A DNA stretch of 64,000 nucleotides from Otis tarda (Eukaryota; Chordata; Aves; Otidiformes; Otididae): positions 4,665,001 to 4,729,000 of the forward strand of contig CM048591.1 of assembly GCA_026413225.1 (NCBI GenBank), given 5' to 3'. This document shows, piece after piece, positions 35,420 through 47,969 of the stretch. The translations under genes and the position numbers were made by a program. Numbering within the stretch: position 1 is the stretch's first letter; each line of letters opens with the position of its first letter. Under the pieces are notes generated by a model. That model ran no database searches, had not been told where the DNA came from, and saw only the letters and a program-made list of their open reading frames with translations.

Positions 35420-35981
35420 TAGAGACAGACGGCTGATCACACTTCTATCGAACGGACCAGAGCACACAAGGTGAGGGTTAAGCCTTTCTTCATGTCAATT
35501 TAAAGGCAGTTCCAGAGGATGGGTAAAACTTGTGAGCCATAAAGCCATAAAGTGACATAGTATGATGCAATAAAAAGTCTGCTGGGATAAAATTAAGTCA
35601 CTGATTTTTATTTTTTTTTTTTACAAATCTGAACAGGAAAATGAGTTTATACTGGATCAGTATCATGCACCAGTAGCATATTTAATCAGAGCCCTGGAGC
35701 TAGATTTATCACATCTTTGGACCACAGCTTTAGTTAGTTCCTGTGGCCATGATACTCTGAAAGAACAACTCAGCTTTGACAGGCAGTTGGAAAAATGACT
35801 GTGACAGCTATTTTCCATCCTCACTATAGATCCCATAGGAAACAACCGCTCCCTCTCACCCGCCTTGCATCAATCAGGACAGAAACAAGGCAGAAGGACT
35901 TCCCCTTCACGCAAAACAAATGAACGTCATCTCTTAATAAAGAATCAACGATGGCCTGGTGATGTCCAAATCCTGACCAGA

Positions 35982-36082
35982 CACAGCCCTGAGCATCCTG
36001 CCCTGGGTGACCCTGTGCCTAGCAGCATGCTGGACTGGACGATCTCCAGAGGCACTCCCAGCCCCAGCCATTCTGTGCTCCT
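35982..36082 (+). mobile_element. CR1 3'-end fragment
   Basis: The stretch contains the recognisable CR1 tail: CCTGAGCATCCTGCCCTGGG followed by TGGACTGGACGATCTCCAGA and CCATTCTGTG. Several substitutions from the usual avian form suggest moderate age. The terminal octamer repeats are lost or unclear. It lies in SETBP1 intron 1, antisense to the gene. Confidence 0.75.
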
Positions 36083-37630
36083 GCCATGTATTATTTGACC
36101 TCTATCTCTAGTGCTGGACAAATCAGTCTCTACTTCATGACAATTTTAAACACATTGCTGAAATTCCCATCTATAAGATACACCTGGATATAGGCATGTG
36201 TAAAATAGATATGGGTACACAACTGATATGAGATCCTCAACTGATAAGAATAATTGCAAGTGGAAGGACCATACGTGAATGCCTGTAATCCACAGATTGT
36301 CTATCAAAATAACTTACGAACTATGGAATGTGGTTCATTGTCAGGGTAAGTTAGATGCACAGGAGATTACACAGAAGAAAGATGGTTCCTCTCTGTGTTG
36401 TCCTCCTGCCTCCAACACTGCTTTTGTTCCAGTCCTTCCACCTCTGCCTCTGATTTTGCATGGGTTATATGAGGGCTTTCTCTGAAGGAAGGGATACAAG
36501 CTCTCCCAGGTGTGTTCTATCCATGTGAAAACAAGGAGCAAGGATTAACGACAGCTGCCAGAACAGAACTACAGCAGAAATGTAGTCATCACTCATTTCC
36601 ATTGGATTGCCCTGAATATAAGTGTCACCAGCCCTCTGCACCTCCACCAGCGTGACTGGGTAATGCTGACTGATGGCTGTGCCTCGGCATGCCCAAGCCC
36701 AGGAACGAGAACCAGGAAAAGCCCCACTGGTGGTGAAAAGACAAGATAACCTGAAGATCTTTCACAGCCAGATGAGGCTGCAAGCATCTCCCTCAAGATA
36801 AAGGGACATAAATAAATGAGAGCCCGAGCATATCCATAATTATGGATGCATGTAAGCATGCACATTACACACGTGTGTATCTGTCTTCTCAACACAGAGA
36901 TATTAAGAGTGGATTATGGAATCATATTTGACTCCATAATTAGGTTTGAGACTCCGTAATTAGATCAGATAGTCACCTTTCTATGTAAGTAACTAACTAT
37001 CGTACAGCGCTGAAGGGAGGGCCAACTGAATGATTAAACAACTGACATGGCCATAAATCACAAGGGCCATAAAAGCAACACTGACCAAGATACAGCTGTG
37101 GCAACAGCCCGCGTAGCAAAGTACCCATCTGCGGTAGGAGCAGAGATGCCCATCATGTTGCCCAAGGACTTTTACAAGCTCCTGCATGAGAACTGTGCCA
37201 AGGTTTTAGAAATCCACTCACTCACAACCTAAAGCTGTATCTGGGTGTCAGGAAAGTGAGTATGGTCATCAGACCTGTAAACACCTCCTTATGCTGACTT
37301 CTGGTCTCTAAAGGACCAATCTTATCCCACATGTGCCCTCTGAGACAAACGCTGATGCAGAATTGCTATAAAGCTGGGCTCAGTTCAATGGATTTACATC
37401 TCTGAATCAAGGAATAGCATTTGATCCCAATAACATCAAGAGTCAGCGTGTCATTTTTACCTATCACCCTTGTGAAGACTAGGCCTCTGGGACACTAGAA
37501 AACAGAATGAGATGCCAGCTGTGCTCCAGCTCATTACAACATAAAGAGCCAAGCCAGAAGATTTGCCTACATCAGGTCAACACCAGGTTGCTGAGCTCCC
37601 TGAGCATCTTCACTCTCAGCATGATGTATA
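36083..37630. other. Intron 1 DNA between CR1 fragments
   Basis: Unique sequence; the only notable structure is the palindrome and TAATT cluster at 36,832-36,963. Confidence 0.55.
36832..36963. promoter_or_regulatory. AT-rich cluster with 16-bp palindrome and repeated homeodomain-type sites
   Basis: ATCCATAATTATGGAT (36,832-36,847) is a perfect palindrome. About 85 bp on, GACTCCATAATTAG (36,930-36,943) and GACTCCGTAATTAG (36,950-36,963) form a near-direct repeat with a 20-bp period. All contain TAATT cores typical of homeodomain binding. A regulatory role is inference. Confidence 0.45.
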
Positions 37631-37875
37631 ATCATAGAATCATAGAATGGTTTGGATGGGAAGGAACATTTAAAGGCCATGTGGTTCAAACTCCCTGCAA
37701 GAAGCAGGGACATCTCCAGCCAGATCGGGCTGCTCAGACCCCCAATCAACCTGGCCTGGAATGTTTCCAGGGATGGGGCATCCACCACCTCTCTGGGCAA
37801 CCTGGGACAGTGCTCCACCACCCTCAGTGTAAAATTTTTTTTCCTAGTATCTAATCTAAATCTACCTCCTTCTAA
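37631..37875 (-). mobile_element. CR1 3'-end fragment, about 245 bp
   Basis: The left end begins with tandem ATCATAGA units, the reverse complement of the CR1 3' terminal repeat. It continues through the familiar 3' region (AATGGTTTGGATGGGAAGGA, GGCATCCACCACCTCTCTGG, TATCTAATCTAAATCTACC). It is 5'-truncated, sits in SETBP1 intron 1 and has the same orientation as the gene. Confidence 0.93.
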
Positions 37876-40104
37876 TCAAAGGTGACTCCTGAGACGATCC
37901 AAGAGAATACATCGAGCACTCTGCTGGGTGTAGCAGTGTGTGCCACTACAAAGGTAAAACTTATTCCATTAACAATGGTCATAAAACTCTTTGGGGAAAG
38001 CTGTCAACACGCATGAGAAGGGGACTTCAAATGCCTACTCCATTCTAGCCAGCTCTTGCCAACTGCACCATCCTGGAGGTAGTGGCAGCCACTCCAGGCT
38101 ACAAATGGAAAGTTTTATGGGTATTTAGGGAAAGGTTACTGGCACAGAGACCAGCCACAGAAAGCAAAAGCCTGCACATTTCCATCATCTGTGTTACCAA
38201 ACTTTCCTAGATTGACTCTGCTCTTGGAGAGCTGCCATCAGACATAGTAGTGTCCTTCTTATACCGTCGTGGTAAGGTAATAATCTCTCCTTCTCCCTCT
38301 GATCAAACACTTCCCTCTGCACCCTGAAATGTGTGGAAAATGATTCCTCTACATAAATCATTAACGAGAGGTTTGTTTTTATTTACTGCTGCTGCCACGG
38401 GACTCCTCCTTCCTCCTTTTCTTTTTTTTTTTTCCCTCCTACATTATTTCATTTTCGCTTGCACAAGTGCCAAATACACCAGCTTTCCCTCCCTTCAGGA
38501 AAAACAAAAAAATAAATAAAATAAAACAACACATCTGATAGGGAGTGCATCAAGTCTTGGCTCAGCATCTGTTCCTCAGAGCCGTAAGTAATGGCACAAG
38601 GAGGACCAAAAAGGCTTTGGTCCAGGATCATTCCTGTGCCCAGTCTAGAGGCTGTACAAACAACACATCCCATGTTACCCAGTTCTGCATGCTTCAGATG
38701 AGGCTAGAAATAAGAAAGGTTGGATTTTGTCCATGCAAGCTTTCACTATGTGTTTCCATGCTGAGTAAGCTGTGGTGTCTTGCTTGATGCTGTACAGACA
38801 TCCCCAGCATTAAGCAGGTACTGTGGGAAAACAGGGCATTTAAAGGGCATGTAAGAAGAAGAGCAATAATTTGGGGTATTTAGAGGAAGGCACGGAAGCT
38901 GCTTTGCCTTGCAGAATGCATCAGCCTTTTGGCTTTGAGGAAGGAGAGAGTGTCTGAGTCAGCAAAAGAAGAAACACCCTTAAATCCTCATGGGTTGCAG
39001 AAGAAAAAGCAGGAGGCAAAAGCAGGTCAGGACACAAGTGGACACGGCTGGACGTGCACAGGGCAAAGAGCAGCCCACAGTGCTGGGACAGTGACGTCAA
39101 GAGGTATAAATGCTAGTTGGGAGCATGTCGGTGGGAAGACCCGAGGCCAGGAATAAATGCAAGATAACCAGCAGCTGCTATGGACAAAGGAAAGGAGTAG
39201 CTTCACCTCTAACGAGGCTGAAGAGGAACTGCTTACAGAAGTGCTGGGAGAAGTTCAGCCAGACAGGAGACAAGAGCCTACTGAGTACCTGCACAGCCGA
39301 AAGGCCTCTCCAGCTGAACCCTGGAGAGTGCCCTTTGTGCGGCATCGCATACATCAGACTCCCTCCAAAGCAGCAAATATGATCAAGAGCACCAGAATCA
39401 CGACTCAAATCCCTATTTGAGCAGGACCAGAACTTTGGGTTGTTATTTCCTTGTAACGTCATTCACTTCAGGAGGATGCTAAAGGTTGGGATGGGGTCAG
39501 AATTTGGAGGAATCCAAGTCAAGTCAGTCACTGGTGTCCCCACTCTCCTTTCATGGCATATGAGTCTCTGTCTCCTAATCTGAGTCCTTCACTTAGGTCC
39601 AACCAAGCAAAGTTTGGTCTTTGGGCTCCAGTGGGTCAAGAGACCCTGGAACTAAGACATCTGTACCACTCTTCCCCAGATGAAGGTGGATGGAGGTTTG
39701 AATACTGGCTCAGTTCCTACCAAGGGCCACGATTCAGCTCATTGTTATTTTAATTGTTGCTTACACTGTTTTTTTTTTCCAGAGGTTTTCCTTAAGGGCC
39801 CTGGGAGGCCTGTTCACTAAGCTAAGCCTGAAGAGAATGTTCTGGCCTGAAAGCCACACTTACAAAGCAGCGTGTTTTAACAGCAGATGTGTCTTCATCT
39901 CTGATAAAAGGCTGGAGGAGTGGGACCTATGTTTCTGCAACTACCTCCTGTGACACAGAACTGGGATCTAACATAAGCCAGTGCCTACAGCCAATGCATT
40001 TATGACACTTATCCAGCAGGACTTGTAGGGACAGTGCCTCTCTCTTTAAGCCGACAGACTAAAAGACCTCCATTGACTTTAGGATGCCTACAATGACACT
40101 TTTT
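37876..40104. other. Intron 1 DNA, nothing specific
   Basis: Unique sequence with a T-rich tract at about 38,418-38,432 and AAATAAA units at 38,509-38,526. Overlapping open frames at 39,110-39,462 show no recognisable protein. Confidence 0.55.
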
Positions 40105-40308
40105 CTCTCAAAGAGTGGTCAGGCACTGGAATGGCCTGCCCAGGGAGGTGGTGGAGTCGCCATCCCTGGCAGTGTTCAAGAGGCGGCCTGATGAGAAGCT
40201 ACAAGATATGGTTTAGTAGCTGTGACAGCAATGGTAGTGGGAAGACGGTTGGACTAGATGATCTTATAGGTCCCATCCAACCATGTGATTCTATGATTCT
40301 ATGATTCT
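40105..40308 (+). mobile_element. CR1 3'-end fragment, about 205 bp
   Basis: It reads AAGAGTGGTCAGGCACTGGA, GGAGGTGGTGGAGTCGCC, then GGACTAGATGATCTTATAGG, and ends in three ATTCTATG-type units (40,287-40,308). The intact terminal repeats and close fit to the avian form suggest a relatively young insertion in SETBP1 intron 1, antisense to the gene. Confidence 0.95.
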
Positions 40309-43300
40309 AATTTGTCATGGCGTCAGAAACCATGACCTCCATTTTTTTTTGTCCCACTCACACACCAAAAGAAGACAGAAGACTTCAACAAGCCCTACAT
40401 TTATATCCATTTATCAGCTTGAAGTCCAGTAGGTTAGACTGCTGTCCTCTTTAAAAGCATGTGGTTAGAATAATCTAAAAGGGAAAAGTGTTTCCTCTTC
40501 TTCCTTCACTCTCATTTTTTTTTTCTGAATAAATGGAAAAAAAGGAACAACTGACAGATGGAGAGAATTTATTCAATTTTAGGAAGAAAATTGCCATCAA
40601 GCAAAGAGAAAGCCTGACATTTTTCAGCCCATTAGGTGAAGGTTTATGGAAGTTACAAGGATGTGACTATATGGGTTAATATTTTAAACTGTTTTGCAAC
40701 CTTAGGAATAATGGGCATGTGTAATACTACTTCGCCCAGATGCCTGCTATAATACTTTACATGTATACAATCCCATTCGACTGTATACTTACTAAACTCC
40801 CCCAGTTAAGCTTCACATCTCTGATCCCTTCTGAAAAAGAACTGAAGAATTCAGCAGAGAATTATTCCCCTGTACAGAATTCTATTGAATCCCCACTATA
40901 GAGCTCCATAGGAAGGCTTTAGAGAGAAAAAGAAAATAAAGAGGAAAAAAGAAAGAAAGAAAGAAAAAACTACAGGAAGGATTTCCTTGTCTTGCAAACT
41001 AATAGGATTTCAGTGGAAACCCCATTGCACTCTCCTGAGCCAAAAATTTAGCAAGAGGTAGGCATGAATCACAACATCACTCCAGAATACGCTGGGTCTG
41101 GAAACACACAGGGAAGCTAGGCCAGTGTCCAAGTCTTAGAAATCACACTGGTAGGATATTCAGGATATGTGGATTCATACGGAGGAAAGACATGCCTGTA
41201 ACGCCTTGCAGCTTGACCTCTGGTTCGAGTATCATCATTTTCTCCCTTCCATCTTAAAACCAACTTCCCCATCTGCTAAAATACTGGGACAGAAACAGAA
41301 TGATTCATTGTATACGTATATATCTCTCAGTTTTAAAGGTTAAGGCTGACAAAAATTTCAAAGTAACATAAAACCTCAGGCTTCCGATCTTTAACCCATC
41401 TCTAATTTTGAGGTATTTAAGTGAGTCCTGGGTTACCCCTTGCTCGCCTACCACACATTCTTCTCTGAACAGCTTTCCCAAGCACTATTACAGGAGATAC
41501 CGTACTACAGTAAAGGAAATTTTGCTGTCATCGCTGCCATGCTCACACAGCCCTTCACTGCCCAGGACTGCACGACAACTCTTACAAGAACAGGAATTCA
41601 CTCCTTCAGGGGCAGGGAGAAGCCAAATAAGTCATCTCCACCACAACATTTAGCCACAACCCCAGCACCTCACTCTGCCAGGCATCTGCATCCCAACATT
41701 TCATGCACTGCAGAGCCAAGCCTTGGGTCACGCTGGGCTCTGGTACCCATCAGGGCAGGTCAGAGCCTTGCCACCACTTTCTGATCTTGTGTTTGCATGG
41801 AAATTGGTCTTCTCCTGCATGGCTTTTCCACACATTGATCTTGCTTTCAAAAACATGCATCAGAATCACCAGCCACACATAGGGAGGACAACTCAGGCTC
41901 ATCTTTATCATCTGCACAACTCCTTTTTTTCCCTCCAAGACCCCCACACTGGATGTGCACGTACAGGAGCCTACCGCTGTCCCCGCTCATAAGCAAGAGT
42001 AAACCTGATCCTGGGACCTGTGAGCAACACCAGTGAGCAGATTCCCCTTGAGTACTTCTCTGGCCACCTTCCTGCTTTGTCACCTGTGCGTCAGGCCCGT
42101 CACTTTCCCCTTTGCGTCTGAAGTCAACAGGGTCATCATCACACGCATTGGTTGGACAGGCAGCCAGGCAAAGATCATACAGATATAGAGGCCTGAGACC
42201 TTGCAAAGATCCCCAGCTGGACTGGGAAGTAAAGCAGGGCTGTAAAGATCATAATCAAGCCTGGATCAAATCCACCCAATCCTCGGGGCGTTTGAGGTCT
42301 AGAGTTTCGGTTTGGTCTTTTAGAGAGAGAGGTGACTAACCTGAGAACTCTTCAAAATTTCCAATATCGTAAAAGAAGCCTTCAAGAAATAATGTCTGAA
42401 GATTGCTTTTCGTATCCAGCTGCCCCACAGCTTACAGTAGAAGCTCATCATTGTGTTTGGACGATCTGTGCTGCAAAGTAAATCCAACTCCAAAAGGGCA
42501 AAATAGCCCCTAACTCTGCTCCCTCTCAAGAGCTGATCAACAGAAATTGTCACCCCCTACTTCCTTCAGACATTTCCTCAGCTCAGAAAGACACACTGCA
42601 TTATTCTCTGACTGCTTTTACTCAGTTCAAGAAATTATTTTGCCTTCCCTTTTTTTTTTTCCCCCTACCTATTTATCCTTCTCGCTTTGCTCTCTCTACA
42701 ACCAGTCAAATGTGAATGCAGAATCCAGGTCCCTGCTGGGGAGCTGCGCTTGTTCCCAGCATCCAGTAGATCTTTAAGTGGGTCTGAATACGCAACAAAC
42801 TTTTGAAGACACATAGAGCAAAGCCTTCACATTGAGAGGAGAAAGAAACCATCTCTAAGGGTTTGAGCGCACCTCAGAAACAACTGTGCTAACAACGCGC
42901 GCTTGCAACCTGATTTCACGCTCCTATCAGAAGGCAAAGCAGTCCCAACCTCACAAGTTTAGAAATGGTTTTCGGATCTGACAGACTCCCCAGGATAAAA
43001 CCTGGAGCTGGGGGGTTTTAAAGCCCATCCTTAATCAAGATGACAATTTTCTAAAAGCATGAGTCATTTTATTTCCTCCTCAATAATAACGGAAAAGGAA
43101 ACTTTTTTTTTAATCAAGTTGGAAAGAGAGAAAGTAACGAGAACAGAACCTACAATAGCAGCAAAACCAGTCCCAGTAGAAACCACAAGCCCTGCAGCGA
43201 CACAGTGGGAACCTTCTCCGCTAAAATTCTCCCACAGATTCTCACCTTTCTTGCTAGGCTTTGGACTAGCTCTAAACCTGGGATTGATGCTGCTCTAAGA

Positions 43301-43607
43301 GCTCCTGGACTTCCCGGAAACAGGGATAGATCTTGTCACGGATTCTATCTGACCACCTACTTTTTTTCATGCACAGATTTGCTGCCGTTGTCCCATTATC
43401 AAATGCACGGTTAATCGCAGCTCTTACGTGCTCAAAACTCTGTATGCCTGCACGTAGGCAAAAATGACATGCTGAATTTTCCAAACATGACTTAAATCCC
43501 ATTGAGTTGGCTCTATCATGGGCTGTGCATCACGGAGCAAATTTGGGCAGTTACCAATGCTGCCATTCAGCATCATTGCAGACCCACAGATCACAGATAC
43601 TCCAGAG
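40309..43607. other. Intron 1 DNA, nothing specific
   Basis: Unique sequence with a GAAA purine tract at 40,923-40,970 and T-runs near 40,517 and 42,650. Open frames at 41,408-42,206 overlap on both strands without recognisable domains. Confidence 0.55.
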
Positions 43608-43712
43608 ATCATAGAATCACACAGAATGGTTAAGGTTGGAAAGGACCTTTAAAAGCCATCTAGTCCAACCCCCCCTGCAAGGCGCAGGGACAACCCCCCT
43701 GCGAGGAGCAAG
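43608..43712 (-). mobile_element. CR1 3'-end fragment, about 105 bp
   Basis: It starts ATCATAGAATCACACAGAAT and continues GGTTGGAAAGGACCTTTAAA and ATCTAGTCCAACC. It contains an imperfect internal duplication (CCCCCCTGCAAGGCGCAGGG and CCCCCCTGCGAGGAGCAAGG). It is heavily 5'-truncated and lies in SETBP1 intron 1, same orientation as the gene. Confidence 0.92.
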
Positions 43713-44219
43713 GAGATGGGTAGTTAACGGGAAGCAAGAAAAGCCACCTACACATATGGTTAAAAAAAATGTTCATCAATTCACTGGGAGAGCTTTGGTT
43801 TCCATCACAGCAATCCGTTGGACCCCAGAACTGTTTTTACGTGGTTCATTAGACAATAGCCTTGCTAGCTACTGATTGGGTCAAGAGTCAAAATTGCTGT
43901 GTAATTGCAAGTCTTGGAGCACAAGGCAAGTTTTTCAGTCCTGGAGGGTGTTGTCCAAAGGGGAAAGAAAACAGAAGGGAAAGATTATGTGTGAGCAATT
44001 GAGCCCTACTGAGAGGGCAAAAAAAAAGTCACTGAAACTGGGATTAGCCAAATCTTGTAATGGAAAACAAGAGTCCTGTTGGTAAACTGGCACTTACCAC
44101 CTAAGAGATGTGCATGCTGGGGAAAAGGGGCTCAAAGTATGGGTCAAAACAGATCAGAGGAGGAGATTAAGCAGCATCTGAAGCCGAAAAATGATGCTTG
44201 GACTTTTCCAAGTATTTAA

Positions 44220-45260
44220 CTCCTTGAGTTAATGAAGCACATGTCAACAGCGGTTATTAAAAAAAAAAACAGTTCCCAACTTAATCAAAGCACATTATTG
44301 GAAATGATACTGAGTAACCTCAGCAGAGAAACCCAGTAAATATCAAGTCAAGCTAAATAGCTCAGTTATTATTATTATTAATAATAAATCATGGCCACTG
44401 TTTCTTTTGTTTGCCAATAACTAGCATACTTTATGGCTCTGCACAAACCTAACACACCATTTTATTATGTTTCAGAGAGCGCATCCTCCTAAAATGATAA
44501 TGTGCTAATAATCTATGCTGGGCTTTTTGGCAGCAACCAAAGAGCTCAAACAACTTGAAATAACCTCAGCAAAAAATTATTTATTCCCCATCCCTAGTTG
44601 CAGAGAAAACAGAGGTTTTCTTGGCTCAGTTACTTCTCAATAGATTTCTGGTTTCAATTAAAACTTTGAGTCTGAGAAGTTAAAAAAAAAAAGCCAAAGC
44701 CAATAAGAGATGGAAGAGAAGTCTCCATTCAGTGAATGTTTCTGTTTTCCCCCCTACCCCCCCAGCTTTTACATAACCGTTCTAAGCTAAGAGCAGAGAT
44801 TAAAGTACAACTTCATTGTCTGGAGGGTTTTTTTTTCTCCTTTCAGCTAAAAAACCAAAGGGAGGTGCAAAAAGTTTCTCCTTTGAGTGGAAGGAGGTTC
44901 GGACCGAAGGGAGTAATCTCAGCAAAGGCTGAGGATGTGCAGGAAGGTGTGCATGAAGCACATTTTCCCTGATAGGCATTTTTTTTTTCCTCCCATTTAT
45001 GATAAAGCGCCCTAGACACTTGTTTCCTCAGGTCCGTGCTATCGCTGCCTGACGTTGGATGGCCAATTATACCATTACTGTAGCCTCCACCAAGTGAGCC
45101 CTGGCTGCAGGGGCTGCCGGATCAATAATTGTTCCCATTTGGGTCCATAATACCCAACGCAGGATTGGCTTTGCCAGCAGTCCTTCACCCCTGAAATCCT
45201 CCTGTCAATACCAAAAGGATCCTATTACTCGCCCTGACAGCAGAGGACTGGCAAGCTCAG
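44220..45260. promoter_or_regulatory. Motif-dense unique DNA beside the CpG island
   Basis: The first part (44,220-44,590) is AT-rich with (TTA)n/(TAA)n forming an inverted repeat at 44,366-44,389 and TGCTAATAATC. The second (45,000-45,260) has GCCAATTATACC, GATCAATAATTG and CTGTCAATACC and rising CpG content. It is probably intron 1 close to the promoter; an enhancer role is inference. Confidence 0.3.
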
Positions 45261-45517
45261 CGCTTTGCTCGCCCCGCACATCCTTTGCGGTTTGACAGAC
45301 GGACATAGACGGCAAGACGGCGGGTGTGTGACACCCCCCTCCTCGTCCCCCGGCCCAGCATGGCCACCGAGGACCCCCGGTTAATGAAACACCTCAGTTT
45401 GCGGGGGGAGAAGCCCAGCTTCCCCCTCCTCATCTCCCCCCCGCCACCCCGGCCCCATTTGCTTGCGGCGGACTCCTCCCAGTGCCCAGCTGGGCTTTGC
45501 CCTCCTCATGGCGTGCC

Positions 45518-47104
45518 GGGGGGGGGGGTAGGGGGGGAGCACTGGGATGGGTAGGCACTGCCCCCGTCTCCCTACCTCCTCATGCACCCCCGATCCCCAT
45601 CCTCCTCCTCCCCGGGGAAGCCCCCAGCATCTCCCCCTGCAAACCCGCCCAGGGAGGGATGTACCGAGCCCGGTGTGAACTCGGGTCCAGCTCCCGGTGG
45701 CGAAATGTCCTTTTAGCATCAGGCGTCAGGCCCGAGATTATCAGCGCCGGTTTATTTGAAGCGGAAACGAATCGGAAATCCTTCTCTCAACTGCTTTTTT
45801 AGAGACACAAACAGGGGCGGGCGGGCGCCGGCAGCGCAGGGGACCGCCGGTGCCCGCCGTGATGTACACTCACGCTCACACTCACGCTTACACACGGGCA
45901 AATAAGGGCGGGGGTGGGCTGCCTCCATGATTTCCATGATTTCCCACTGCCCGCCGGGCGGGGAAGAGGTGTGAGTGTGAGTGTGAATGCGTGTGAGTGA
46001 GTGTGAGTGTGCGCAGGGATCCTTGCGCCAGGGCTCGGAGTTGACAATAGCCGCCCGCGGCTGCAGGCTGCCTTTTACTCCCTCTCCGCCCCCCCCCCCG
46101 CCCCCCCAATACAAACACACACACCCCCATCCCGATAATATCGGAGATATTCACACCGCCCCACAGCTGAACTCTAGGGGGATGGGGGGGGGGGGCAATT
46201 ACCGGTTTATTAATGATCATTAATAACGCGCCTCACTTCGGCATAGAGTAGGGGGAAGCGGGGGGGGGGTCCCGCATTGCTAATTACCCCCCCCCTTCCC
46301 TCCACCACGCACCCCCCAACACTTCTTGGCTCCCGCAAATCGCCGCTTTTCGGGGCTGCGTGTCCTTCTCAATGTCAATACGAACCCCCCCCCCGACCCC
46401 GGCCCCAGCGCGGCCGGGGACCCCCGTGCACACCCACCCCGACTCACGCTCACCCCTCCTCTCACAAAAATCCCGGTAAGGTTACAATGTTGCTCTCTAG
46501 CTCCACTTAACCGGCAATTTACGAACTGGGGGGGAGGGGGTCTTCCCCCACCCCCCTTTTTCACCCCCGGCACCCTCGGGGAAACACATCCAGGATATCA
46601 GTGCGGGGGGGGCGGGGGGGCAGACATGAGGAGGGGGAGTAAATACATTATACAAACTCCTAAAAAAAATTGCAACCCCTTCCCAGCAGCACGGTTTTAC
46701 CCCCTCCCCGCCCCCCAACCACACACATACACCACCACCCCCCCGCCCCCCGCCCCAGCCAAGAAGCGTGAGGAGGGAAGGGGTCGGAGGGGGAGAAGAC
46801 TCACATGCATTGCACAGCGTAGAAATATATATCCCCCCCCCCCCCAAATAAATAAAGCCCTTTCCGCGCCATTGCAAAGTCACAACATGAAAATAAGGAG
46901 ACGACATTAACTTTTGCATGCAGAGGGGAAAAAGCCCGGGGGGGGAGGGAAAAGAGAGGGGGTAAGACCCTCCCGCAATCTGGATCGTCAAGACAGACCT
47001 TTCCTCGATGGCTCAGGTTTTTTGTCGCCTTTTTTTTTTTTTTTTTTTTCTTTCTACTAACCCATATCCCCAAAAACGGCAGCGGGGGCGGGGGGAGGGG
47101 GGGG
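45518..47104 (+). repeat. Series of long G runs with quadruplex potential
   Basis: Runs include G11-TA-G7 (45,518-45,537), G5-AT-G12 (46,177-46,195), G10 (46,260-46,269), G8-C-G7 (46,605-46,620) and G5-C-G6-A-G8 (47,084-47,104). Comparable C runs occur at about 46,090 and 46,834. They lie in the presumed promoter or proximal intron 1. Confidence 0.85.
45866..46012. repeat. Inverted pair of GTGAGT-type repeats
   Basis: The left block (about 45,868-45,896) is CACTCACGCTCACACTCACG-like and the right block (about 45,970-46,012) is GTGTGAGTGTGAGTGTGAAT-like. They are imperfect reverse complements with a loop of about 75 bp that contains a short repeat ATGATTTCC (twice). Confidence 0.85.
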
Positions 47105-47116
47105 TCTTCTTAGCAG

Positions 47117-47181
47117 CTTCCTCTTCTTCTTCTTCTTCTTCTTCTTCTTCTTCTTTCTTCTTCTTCCTCCTCCTCCTCCTC
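47117..47181 (+). repeat. (CTT)n then (CTC)n triplet repeat in the CpG island
   Basis: About 15 CTT/TTC units (47,121-47,166, one interruption) run into about five CTC/TCC units. On the SETBP1 strand this is GAG then GAA repeats, in or next to the presumed exon 1. Confidence 0.95.
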
Positions 47182-47387
47182 CCTCGGGTTACCCCCCCCA
47201 CCCCCCCTTTCTCCTCTCCTTCTTGCCTCTTCTTCTTTTTAGATCCCGGTTTCAATCCCTCGCCACAGCCCCCAAAGGTGCTTTTGCTTGTGTTGCGGCA
47301 AACCCATGGCGGTGTTCATCTGTCAGATTAGGGGAGCGCACGGCCGCGCAGCACACGCAGAGAGGAGAGGGAGGAGGGCGGGGGGAG

Positions 47388-47439
47388 AGGAGGAGGAGGA
47401 GGAGGAGGAGGAGGAGGAGGAGGAGGAGGAGGAGGAGGG
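47388..47439 (+). repeat. (AGG)n triplet repeat in the CpG island
   Basis: About 17 uninterrupted AGG units, flanked on both sides by further purine-rich sequence. On the SETBP1 strand it reads CCT repeats. It may form G-quadruplex or triplex structures and is likely length-variable. Confidence 0.95.
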
Positions 47440-47756
47440 AAGGAGAGGGAGACGGAGGGACAGACAGAAGGACGGACAGCTCGAGAGATAAACGCTAGAT
47501 AGAGAAATAAGAGCAGGGAGAGAGCGAGAAAGGGGGGAAAATGGCGTCTTGGAAGCCGGAATCCCGGAGTAAATCAAATTAACACGCAACACCCAGAGCA
47601 GTCCCGGCTAATTTTAGCAGGATCCAAAATAAAATTAAAGGGGGGGGGGGAAGGGGGGTGTGAAGGAGGAAAAGGGGGGGTGAAAGAAAAGAGGAGAAGG
47701 GGAAGGAGGAAAATAAAAAGGAGAGGAAAAAAAATAGAAAAAAAATCAATGCACTG

Positions 47757-47763
47757 TATAAAA
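47757..47763 (+). promoter_or_regulatory. TATAAAA motif on the strand opposite SETBP1
   Basis: TATAAAA stands in an AT-rich pocket within the CpG island, oriented away from SETBP1. If active, it would initiate a divergent (plus-strand) transcript about 30 bp to the right. It is a motif match only. Confidence 0.25.
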
Positions 47764-47969
47764 TCCTGGATTTGAAATCGATGGAGCTTGTCTCTGGGTC
47801 TCTCGCTTTTCCTTTTCTTTTCCTTTTTTTTTTTTTTCTGGAGAGGGCCTTTTTTTTTGCTTTCTGTTTGTTGGTGGTGGTTGTTTGGGGGCCTTTCGAA
47901 GGGGTGCGGCGGAGGAGGGGGGAAGCGTTTTCGGTTTTGCTTTTCCCGGCGAAGAGGTTTTGGTTTTGG

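Larger units (their letters stand above)
30681..35981. other. Intron 1 DNA, proximal to exon 2
   Basis: Unique sequence with A-runs at about 32,382 and 32,886, and an A-rich tract with CC interruptions at 35,255-35,302. It includes the motif-dense blocks at 33.56-34.20 kb and the octamer at 35,412. No further exon is recognised. Confidence 0.55.

Noticed and set aside
46799..46804. Minus-strand GTGAGT as the exon 1 donor of SETBP1
   Set aside because: The base at -1 is T and many GTGAGT-like units occur nearby, so it cannot be chosen over other sites without transcript data.
46326..46991. Long proline/glycine-rich frames on both strands
   Set aside because: They are created by C and G runs; overlapping frames on both strands and no domain indicate non-coding GC-rich DNA.
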